From contig PMST01000199.1 in NCBI GenBank assembly GCA_003168295.1, forward strand, positions 519-6,080: DNA of 5,562 nucleotides, read 5' to 3'. A program made the translations under genes and the position numbers. This stretch comes from Actinomycetota bacterium (lineage in GTDB: Bacteria > Actinomycetota > Actinomycetes > Streptosporangiales > Streptosporangiaceae). Shown in pieces: positions 1-4,773 of this stretch (positions are counted from its first letter, which is position 1; every line of letters starts with the position of its first letter). Under the pieces are notes generated by a model, which was given only the letters and a program-made list of their open reading frames with translations, made no database searches and was not told the origin of the DNA.

Positions 1-252
1 GAACGCGCCCTTGCGCGTGCCTGCAAGTACCCGTACACCGCTCACGCCTGCTCCCTTCGGTCCTGTCCGGCGCGACGAAACGCCCTTCCCGGCCGGGCAT
101 GATCACGGCTGACCCGGCGACCGCCGCCAGGCATAGCTATCACGGCCCGCTGACATCCTGACGGAAAACAGCCGTCGAATTCATCGCGCCGGCGGAAAGT
201 CGCGTGCGCCGGAAACCGGGAGTTGCCCACCGCAAATTAGCTGGTCATCGCC
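1..252. other. Left-edge stretch with no supportable gene
   Basis: I see no convincing coding region here. The three forward frames are open from the left edge only to stops at about 100, 110 and 163, and none of the translations resembles a known family. A minus-strand frame of 62 codons (42-230) has a low-complexity Arg-rich translation typical of chance frames in high-GC DNA. The stretch could include the tail of a gene that begins outside the window, which cannot be decided from here. No tRNA, terminator with a U-tract, or repeat was recognised. Confidence 0.5.
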
Positions 253-281
253 CTGTCACCGCCCACGAAGATTGCTACCGT
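253..281 (+). promoter_or_regulatory. Predicted promoter of the TauE/SafE-like gene, leaderless type
   Basis: A -10-like TACCGT lies at 276-281 (fits the actinobacterial TAnnnT pattern). A -35-like CTGTCA lies at 253-258 (4 of 6 matches to TTGACA), with a 17-base spacer. Transcription would start about 7 bases after the -10 box, at or very near 288. That is the first base of an in-frame GTG, so the message would begin at its start codon. There is no Shine-Dalgarno sequence before that GTG, which agrees with a leaderless transcript. The -35 match is moderate, so this is inference from spacing. Confidence 0.45.
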
Positions 282-287
282 GACCGC

Positions 288-1085
288 GTGCTAGGGGCGG
301 GTTGGACGCAGGTCGTGGCCCTGGCGGCGGCGTTCGCCATCGCGGTACTGGCCACGCCCGCGGGGATCTCGGGGGCGGTGCTGCTGCTCCCGTTTCAGGT
401 CAGCGTGCTGGGCACGCCGAGCCCGGCGGTCACGCCGACGAACTTGCTCTACAACGTCGTGGCCACTCCGGGTGCGCTGTACCGGTACTGGCGGCAGGGG
501 CAGACCGGCGGCAGGCTCGCCCTGGTCCTCATCGCCGGGACGCTGCCCGGCGTGATCGCCGGATCAGTCATCCGGGTGGAACTGCTGCCCGGTGCCCGCG
601 TCTTCGACCTCGTGGTGGCGGCGGTGCTCGTGCCGCTCGGCGCATGGCTGGCCCTGACCAGGCCAACCCGGCCTGGAACCGAACCCGGGCGGGTAGCACG
701 CACCGTCCCCCATCCGGTGCTGGTCCTGCTCGCGGCGGTGGTGGGCTGCGTCGGCGGGATCTACGGCATCGGCGGCGGCTCGATCCTGGCTCCCTTTCTC
801 ATCGGCACCGGACGGCCACCCCGGGAAGTTGCCCCGGCCGCGCTGGCGTCCACCTTCGTGACCTCGGTAGCAGGAGTGGTCACCTTCCTGATTCTCTCGG
901 TCCATCACCACGGGCCGGTCGCCCCCGACTGGCCGACCGGAATCGCGCTTGGCCTCGGCGGCCTGGCAGGCGCGTACACCGGTGCCCGGATCCAGCACCG
1001 GCTCCCTGACACCCTCATCCGCCGGATGGTGGGCCTTCTGGTGGTAGCTATCGGCATCCGCTACCTGTGGTCGGGCCTTGGCTGA
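288..1085 (+). CDS. TauE/SafE (DUF81) family membrane permease
   Basis: This encodes a polytopic inner-membrane protein of 265 residues, a usual length for the TauE/SafE family. The family exports small sulfur-containing or organic anions such as sulfite or sulfoacetate; the substrate here is unknown. The two-fold family signature is visible. A Gly/Pro-rich first repeat (TPAGISGAVLLLPFQ, about residues 23-37) is echoed by GGIYGIGGGSILAPFLI at about 156-172. Hydrophobic segments lie near residues 9-41, 77-95, 105-123, 144-164, 185-205, 215-235 and 245-263, with a basic cytoplasmic loop near 124-140. The frame is open back to a GTG at 204, but that extension (HRKLAGHRPVTAHEDCY) is polar and unlike the family. 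I chose GTG 288 because a promoter is placed to start transcription exactly there. The gene converges on 1089-1568 with 3 bases between the stops. The family call is firm; the start is moderately sure. Confidence 0.88.
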   Translation: MLGAGWTQVVALAAAFAIAVLATPAGISGAVLLLPFQVSVLGTPSPAVTPTNLLYNVVATPGALYRYWRQGQTGGRLALVLIAGTLPGVIAGSVIRVELLPGARVFDLVVAAVLVPLGAWLALTRPTRPGTEPGRVARTVPHPVLVLLAAVVGCVGGIYGIGGGSILAPFLIGTGRPPREVAPAALASTFVTSVAGVVTFLILSVHHHGPVAPDWPTGIALGLGGLAGAYTGARIQHRLPDTLIRRMVGLLVVAIGIRYLWSGLG

Positions 1086-1088
1086 GAC

Positions 1089-1568
1089 TCAGGAGGGGAG
1101 GTTTACGGATCCAAGGTCTACGGCGATCATTGACACTTGTCTGGCGTCGCAGTTAAAGCCTGAAGCAAAGAGATTGACGAAGTTATGAGGCGCCACCGGA
1201 TTCCCAACGGAAATGCCGGTGATCGTGTCAGTCCGCGAGATGACCGCTTGGAGTGAGAGGCAGGCTGCAAGCGGATTTCCTTGCACGGCCGGAATCCGGA
1301 CGCTCACCTCGTCGATGAGGGTACCGTTACTCCCGGCGGGCGTCGAAGTGCCTGTAACGAATAGCTGTGCCCCTGCGTCCTGGGCGTTGCCGTCGTTGTT
1401 ATGAACGATCACCCGTGCCATCACCAGCCAGATGTTTGTCTTCTGGTTGGCCGGACGTGGTAGCTGCAGCTGGAATAGCTTCCGAGGCGCAGGCCCGAGG
1501 CCGATGGGCCCGGGCGTTGCGCCCGTCCTGGCCGTCTCGGGCGTAGCTGGTGGCGGTGGTATCGACAC
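1089..1568 (-). CDS. Hypothetical protein, Pro-rich N-terminus and beta-rich body
   Basis: I do not recognise this 159-residue protein. Residues 1-30 are rich in Pro, Gly, Ala and Thr and look disordered (SIPPPPATPETARTGATPG). The rest alternates hydrophobic and polar residues in short stretches (WLVMARVIVHN, EVSVRIP, LSLQAVIS, VSMIAVDLG), which suggests a small beta-sandwich or jelly-roll domain. There are two Cys (about 103 and 140) and no clear catalytic motif. It has no signal peptide and no membrane segment. The start is GTG at 1568, supported by GAAAGG seven bases upstream and a -10-like box at 1601-1596. G/C content is lower than in the neighbours (32 of 60 at 1141-1200), with many A/T-ending codons, which suggests acquisition by transfer or relaxed selection. 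It converges on the permease gene and is not close to any co-directional gene. That it is a real gene is likely; its function is unknown. Confidence 0.72.
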   Translation of the reverse strand: MSIPPPPATPETARTGATPGPIGLGPAPRKLFQLQLPRPANQKTNIWLVMARVIVHNNDGNAQDAGAQLFVTGTSTPAGSNGTLIDEVSVRIPAVQGNPLAACLSLQAVISRTDTITGISVGNPVAPHNFVNLFASGFNCDARQVSMIAVDLGSVNLPS

Positions 1569-1575
1569 TGTCGTG

Positions 1576-1581
1576 CCTTTC
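1576..1581 (-). promoter_or_regulatory. Ribosome binding site of the hypothetical gene
   Basis: On the minus strand GAAAGG lies seven bases before the GTG at 1568. It supports that GTG as the start, since no ATG is available near the 5' end of the frame. Confidence 0.6.
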
Positions 1582-1595
1582 GCAGACGTGGAGTC

Positions 1596-1625
1596 ACGGT
1601 AGGCGCATCATGACCTGCTTAACAG
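1596..1625 (-). promoter_or_regulatory. Possible promoter of the hypothetical gene
   Basis: On the minus strand TACCGT (1601-1596) matches the TAnnnT -10 pattern, with a weak -35-like CTGTTA at 1625-1620 and an 18-base spacer. The predicted start near 1589 gives a leader of about 21 bases that contains the GAAAGG ribosome binding site. The -10 box lies in the decamer CTACCGTGAC, which also surrounds the -10 box of the permease gene (275-284, +). Confidence 0.35.
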
Positions 1626-1792
1626 GCGCCACGGGCAAGAATCCCCGGTAGCCCAGATGGAAGACACCGGCATCGTAACGCCACAGCAGGTTATGGCGGT
1701 AGGCCACAAGCACACCGGTCATCCCTCGTACTACCGATTCAACGACACCAAGGCCACCAATGGGATCGTCGACGTATGTCGGCGCTGCACGG

Positions 1793-1815
1793 TAAAGGCG
1801 GCGATGCCGCCTTTA
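1793..1815. terminator. Perfect 10-bp stem-loop, probable terminator
   Basis: TAAAGGCGGC (1793-1802) and GCCGCCTTTA (1806-1815) are exact inverted repeats around a GAT loop. The outer T/A pairs place a short run of U at the 3' side of the stem on either strand, but no longer U-tract follows. It lies about 85 bases after the stop of the DUF6510-like gene (1901). It is therefore best read as the end of the minus-strand operon, and it could also work in the other direction. An alternative is a protein-binding palindrome. Confidence 0.55.
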
Positions 1816-1900
1816 GTAAGTTCGAGCAACTGGGCTCACCATTCCTGCCGCGCCGCCGGGTTGGGCTAGGAGCGCGGGAAGGCGGCAGGCGGGACCGTTG

Positions 1901-2146
1901 CTAGCCGAGGACGGCGAGGCCCAGCAGGTCCACGCAGGTCCTGTCGTGAATCGTGACGAAGACCATCAGTACGCTGTCGCACGACCGGCAGCGGACGACG
2001 GTGCCGGGCGCGCGCAGGTAGACCGCGAGCTCGGCGACCGGGCGGGCGGCGCCGCAGCTTCCGCAGACGCTGGCGGCATCGGTCATCTCGGTGCCGAAGA
2101 CCTCGTGCAGCAGGCCACCGATGGCGTTGCCGTCGACTGCTTCCAT
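1901..2146 (-). CDS. DUF6510-type small protein with two CxxC motifs
   Basis: This is a short soluble protein of 81 residues. Two Cys pairs, C28-GS-C31 and C53-RS-C56, are about 21 residues apart, a layout that binds Zn or Fe as in zinc ribbons and rubredoxins. The first pair is followed by Gly (CGSCG), like a rubredoxin knuckle. A further Cys (71) lies near the hydrophobic C-terminus. The sequence fits DUF6510, a family I recall beside ferredoxin-reductase and sulfite-oxidase-like genes in actinobacteria; its function is unknown. The frame is open further upstream, but I chose ATG 2146 because a strong GGGAGGAA precedes it. That ATG shares one base with the stop of the reductase gene (TGATG), indicating translational coupling. 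A role as electron carrier or as a metal-binding accessory protein in the same redox module is inference. Confidence 0.85.
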   Translation of the reverse strand: MEAVDGNAIGGLLHEVFGTEMTDAASVCGSCGAARPVAELAVYLRAPGTVVRCRSCDSVLMVFVTIHDRTCVDLLGLAVLG

Positions 2147-2889
2147 CAAGTTCCTCCCGTGGCGCCGAACCGCTCGGTCTTCACTCGCTCCGGCGGGTAG
2201 CCGGACTGCACCAGGGCCTGCGACACCGCCTCCACGAAGCTGGTCGGCCCGCAAACGTAGGCCAGCGGCATCGCGGTGGCCGGCCAGGCCACCTCGGCGA
2301 GCAGGGCTGCGTCGGCCCGCCGCGCGTAGCCTGACCAGTCCGGCGGCTGGCTGCGGGTCAGCGTGTAGATGACCTCGACGCCGCTGGCGGGCTGGTCGAA
2401 CTCGGCGCGATAGATCACGTCGTTCAGGGTGCGGGATGAATACAGCAGCCGGACCGGAACCGTGCTGCCGGTGCGTTCGCGATGCCGCAGGATCGACCGC
2501 AGCGGCACGATCCCGGACCCGCCGGCCAGTAGCAGCAGTGGCCCGCCGTTCTCGGGCTCCCAGACGAAGTAACCGCCGATCGGCCCCCGCAGCTCTAGGT
2601 CGTCCCCGGTCCGCAGCTCGTCGGTGAGATAAGGCGAGACCTCGCCGTCATCCAGCCGTTCCACGGTGATCGCCAGCGGCTCGCCGGGCGCTGACGCGAT
2701 CGAGTAGGACCGCTCGGCCACGTAGCCGTCTTCGTCGGTCAGCCGGATGTCCAGGTGCTGCCCGGCCTGGTGGCCGGGCCAGTCCGGTACGTCGAGCGTG
2801 AGCGTCCGCACTGAGGAGGTTTCGACGATTACTGCGCTGACCTTGGCGACCTGCCAGGTCAGTCGCCGGCGTAGCGCTGTTCCCGCCAT
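2146..2889 (-). CDS. FAD/NAD(P)-binding ferredoxin-reductase-like oxidoreductase
   Basis: This is a soluble flavoprotein of 247 residues in the ferredoxin-NADP reductase superfamily, expected to pass electrons between NAD(P)H and a partner through FAD. Residues 1-110 form the FAD-binding barrel with the signature R60-S-Y-S63-IAS and a later LRGPIGGYF segment. Residues 115-240 form the NAD(P) domain with GGSGIVPLRS (123-132), YSSR (150-153) and the CGP motif (213-215). The protein ends at ERFG plus five residues, so it lacks the C-terminal [2Fe-2S] domain found in many dioxygenase reductases. It therefore needs a separate acceptor. The frame extends to 2970, but ATG 2889 is chosen because GGAG precedes it and the homologous region starts there. 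It overlaps the upstream molybdoprotein gene by 31 bases and the downstream gene by 1, so the three are surely co-expressed. The likely partner is the neighbouring molybdoenzyme. Confidence 0.9.
   Translation of the reverse strand: MAGTALRRRLTWQVAKVSAVIVETSSVRTLTLDVPDWPGHQAGQHLDIRLTDEDGYVAERSYSIASAPGEPLAITVERLDDGEVSPYLTDELRTGDDLELRGPIGGYFVWEPENGGPLLLLAGGSGIVPLRSILRHRERTGSTVPVRLLYSSRTLNDVIYRAEFDQPASGVEVIYTLTRSQPPDWSGYARRADAALLAEVAWPATAMPLAYVCGPTSFVEAVSQALVQSGYPPERVKTERFGATGGT
2151..2158 (-). promoter_or_regulatory. Strong ribosome binding site of the DUF6510-type gene
   Basis: On the minus strand GGGAGGAA lies within the last codons of the reductase gene, with GGAGG six bases before the ATG at 2146. 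It excludes the longer upstream frame (to 2254) as the real start. Confidence 0.75.
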
Positions 2890-3464
2890 GGGTCTCCGTA
2901 GATGTGGTAGCCGTAGTTCTCCCAGAAGCCCGGGTCGTTGGTATCGCGCAGTTCCAGGCTGCGCACCCACTTGGCGCTCTTCCAGAAGTACAGGTGCGGC
3001 ACGAGCAGCCGCGCCGGGCCGCCGTGCTCAGGGGCCAGCGGCTGGCCGGCGTAGGCGTAGGCGACCCACGCCTTGCCGCCGGTCAGGTCCGCTACCGGCA
3101 CGTTGGTCGTATAGCCGCCGTCGCAGTGGGCCATCGCGTACGGGCCGTCATGCCCGGCCAGGTCCAGCAGCGTATCCACTGACACGCCCTGCCAGGCCGT
3201 GTCTAGCTTAGACCATTTCGTAACACAGTGAATGTCGACGGTCACGTCCTGCGTCGGCAGGGCGCGGAACTCCGCCCAGCTCCACGTCTTCTGCTGGCCG
3301 CGACGGCCGATGGAGAAGGTCCACTGGTCCAGGACCGTGTGAGGCGTCGGGCCGGCTGACAGGACCGGGAAGTCCTTGGTCAGGTACTGGCCCGGCGGAA
3401 CCCGGCCCGCGTTCTCCGCCGGATCCTGGCGCCTGCGGTGAAATCCGCGCGAAGCAGGGCTCAT
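2859..3464 (-). CDS. Sulfite-oxidase-like molybdopterin oxidoreductase, cytosolic
   Basis: This is a 201-residue protein with a single oxidoreductase molybdopterin-binding domain (sulfite oxidase fold). The invariant Cys that ligates Mo is visible as C80 in DIHCVTKWSK. Other conserved segments are CDGGYTTNVP (114-123), EHGGPARLLVPHLYFWKSAKWV (within 146-167) and the C-terminal GYHIYGDPW. It has no Tat or Sec signal, no heme domain and no dimerisation domain, so it should act in the cytoplasm, unlike periplasmic MsrP/YedY. Family members are annotated as sulfite-oxidase-like, but true sulfite oxidation is not shown; the substrate is unknown. The frame is open to 3500 and offers ATGs at 3473 and 3464. 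GGGGGAGG ends immediately before the first and nine bases before the second, so I choose 3464. It is the first gene of a three-gene operon and overlaps the reductase gene by 31 bases. Confidence 0.9.
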   Translation of the reverse strand: MSPASRGFHRRRQDPAENAGRVPPGQYLTKDFPVLSAGPTPHTVLDQWTFSIGRRGQQKTWSWAEFRALPTQDVTVDIHCVTKWSKLDTAWQGVSVDTLLDLAGHDGPYAMAHCDGGYTTNVPVADLTGGKAWVAYAYAGQPLAPEHGGPARLLVPHLYFWKSAKWVRSLELRDTNDPGFWENYGYHIYGDPWREQRYAGD

Positions 3465-3473
3465 GATCGCCAT

Positions 3474-3481
3474 CCTCCCCC
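3474..3481 (-). promoter_or_regulatory. Ribosome binding site deciding the molybdoprotein start
   Basis: On the minus strand GGGGGAGG abuts the ATG at 3473 with no spacing, but lies nine bases before the in-frame ATG at 3464. Ribosome spacing therefore favours 3464, giving a protein that begins MSPASRGF. Confidence 0.65.
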
Positions 3482-3505
3482 ACGTCAGCCAAGCCGACAC
3501 CCTTA

Positions 3506-3511
3506 ATCCTA
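3506..3511 (-). promoter_or_regulatory. Possible -10 box of the molybdoprotein operon
   Basis: On the minus strand TAGGAT (3511-3506) in the 88-base gap after the VWA gene fits the -10 pattern TAnnnT. It would start transcription near 3499, about 35 bases before the ATG at 3464. No good -35 match is found at 16-18 bases spacing, so read-through from the upstream VWA gene may also contribute. Confidence 0.35.
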
Positions 3512-3552
3512 GGGGAACCGCATAGTCGCGTATTAGTCCCTCTGGGCGCAGT

Positions 3553-4773
3553 TCAGCTGAGCGCGGCGAGCAGGTCGTCCAGGGCGTCCAGGTTATGCGC
3601 GCTGACCACGGCGTCGCAGTACGGCCAGGCCGCGGCCATGCCGCCGACCTCGGGCCGGTAGCGCGGCGACTGGGTGCGCGGGTTGGCCCACACGATCTTG
3701 TACGCCACCCGGGCCAGCCGGGCCATCTGCCGCCCGAGCAGCTCGGGGTCGCCGGTCTCCCAGCCGTCGGAGATGATCAGCACCACCGCGCCGCGGGCCA
3801 TACCGCGGCTGCCGTAGCGGTCGTTGAATTCCTTGAGCGCGGCCCCGATCCGGGTCCCACCGGACCAGTCCGGGGCGGCTTCGCCGGCCTTGGCCAGCAT
3901 GGTGTCCGGGCTGGCCGCGGCCAGCGCCGGAGTCAGCCGGGTCAGCCGGGTGGCGAAGCTGAACACCTCGGGCCGGTTCTGGCCGCCGCGCACCTTGCCT
4001 CCGTTGAGGGCGTAGAGCAGCAGGAGCAGGGCCCGGGCGTAGGGCTCCATGGAGCCGGAGATGTCGCACAGCACGACCAGGCGCCGCGGCCGGACCACCC
4101 GGGCCCGGTGCGACAGCTGGATGACCTCGCCGCCGTAGCGCCGCGCCTGCCGCATGGTCCGGCGCAGGTCCGGCCGCTTCCCTCTCGGCGAGCCCCGGTA
4201 CCGGCGGGAGCGCCGGGGCGGGATGGCCAGGGTCATCTCACGCATGAGCGTGACGAGCTGGCGCAGTTCGGCCGGGGACAGCTCGGTGAAGTCGCGGCTG
4301 CGGAGCTGTTCGGTGGCCGACGCCACCCGGCGCAGAGCCGGGGCCTCGGGGAGGTCTTCGCCGCCATCATCGGACGACGGCGCGGCCTCGGCCAGCTGCA
4401 AGCCCGACGTCAGGCCGCCCGGATCCCCGGCGGACGAGCGGTCCGCCGACAGGCCGCGGTCGGCGTCGGGGCGCGGGAAGGACGGCTGGACCGGCGGTAG
4501 CTGGTTGCCGAACGGCGACGGGCCGCCGAACACCGCTGCGAAGACCCGGTCGAAGACCGGCATCTGGGCTGGGTCGGACACCATCGTGGCCAAGGCGCAG
4601 GCTCTCAGCTCGGCCAGGGAGGTGGCGTTCATGACGGTCACGGCCCGGGCCAGCCGCTCGCAGCGGTCCGGGCCGACCGGCAGGCCCGCGCGGTGCAGGG
4701 CGACCCCGAACGCGGCTGTCATAGCGGCTACGTCCGGCAGGACCGCGGGCGCGGTGACGGGACGCTCAGTCAA
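3553..4773 (-). CDS. CoxE-like VWA domain protein
   Basis: This is a 406-residue soluble protein of the CoxE-type von Willebrand A family. Members pair with MoxR-type AAA+ ATPases; in carboxydotrophs CoxD and CoxE act in maturation of the molybdenum CO dehydrogenase. Residues 1-90 form a helical N-terminal region and 95-145 an acidic, Pro/Ser/Gly-rich linker that looks disordered. Residues 184-212 are very Arg-rich, and the VWA domain follows from about 229. The metal-ion-dependent adhesion site is complete: D237-I-S-G-S241, T307 in SGGTRIG, and D336 in ISDG. The C-terminal NPRTQSPRYRPEVGGMAAAWPYCD segment is typical of CoxE proteins. The start is taken as TTG 4773, overlapping the ATPase stop by 8 bases; an ATG at 4722 is the alternative and would lose 17 residues. 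Overlap and matched families indicate one complex with the ATPase. The client protein is not shown by the sequence. Confidence 0.88.
   Translation of the reverse strand: MTERPVTAPAVLPDVAAMTAAFGVALHRAGLPVGPDRCERLARAVTVMNATSLAELRACALATMVSDPAQMPVFDRVFAAVFGGPSPFGNQLPPVQPSFPRPDADRGLSADRSSAGDPGGLTSGLQLAEAAPSSDDGGEDLPEAPALRRVASATEQLRSRDFTELSPAELRQLVTLMREMTLAIPPRRSRRYRGSPRGKRPDLRRTMRQARRYGGEVIQLSHRARVVRPRRLVVLCDISGSMEPYARALLLLLYALNGGKVRGGQNRPEVFSFATRLTRLTPALAAASPDTMLAKAGEAAPDWSGGTRIGAALKEFNDRYGSRGMARGAVVLIISDGWETGDPELLGRQMARLARVAYKIVWANPRTQSPRYRPEVGGMAAAWPYCDAVVSAHNLDALDDLLAALS

Larger units (their letters stand above)
1569..1900. other. Intergenic stretch of 332 bases
   Basis: This gap lies between two minus-strand transcription units. 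It holds the ribosome binding site and likely promoter of the hypothetical gene at its left end, and a perfect stem-loop at 1793-1815. A forward frame of 70 codons (1657-1869) begins with ATG but has no ribosome binding site. Its third-position G/C is about 74% by hand count, and it is interrupted structurally by the stem-loop, so I do not call it a gene. It could be the remnant of a decayed gene. No tRNA, repeat array or insertion sequence end was seen. Confidence 0.5.

Noticed and set aside
10..27. Short inverted repeat CTTGC/GCAAG at the left edge
   Set aside because: A five-bp stem with an eight-base loop and no U-tract is expected by chance.
564..998. Minus-strand frame of 144 codons opposite the permease gene
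   Set aside because: Polar low-complexity translation without a family; it is the shadow of the permease codons.
302..1009. Second forward frame overlapping the permease gene
   Set aside because: Its translation is Arg/Gly/Pro-rich without domains, while the overlapping frame encodes a clear membrane permease.
1657..1869. Forward 70-codon frame with several His and a CxxC-like CRRC
   Set aside because: It has no ribosome binding site, its third-position G/C is only modest, the perfect stem-loop lies inside it, and I recognise no family. It may be a remnant, but I cannot support a gene.
2147..2254. Upstream extension of the DUF6510-type frame
   Set aside because: It lies wholly inside the reductase gene in another frame, and a strong ribosome binding site points to the ATG at 2146.
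3516..3540. GGGA/TCCC pairing in the gap after the VWA gene as a terminator
   Set aside because: A four-bp stem with a long loop and no U-tract is too weak to call.
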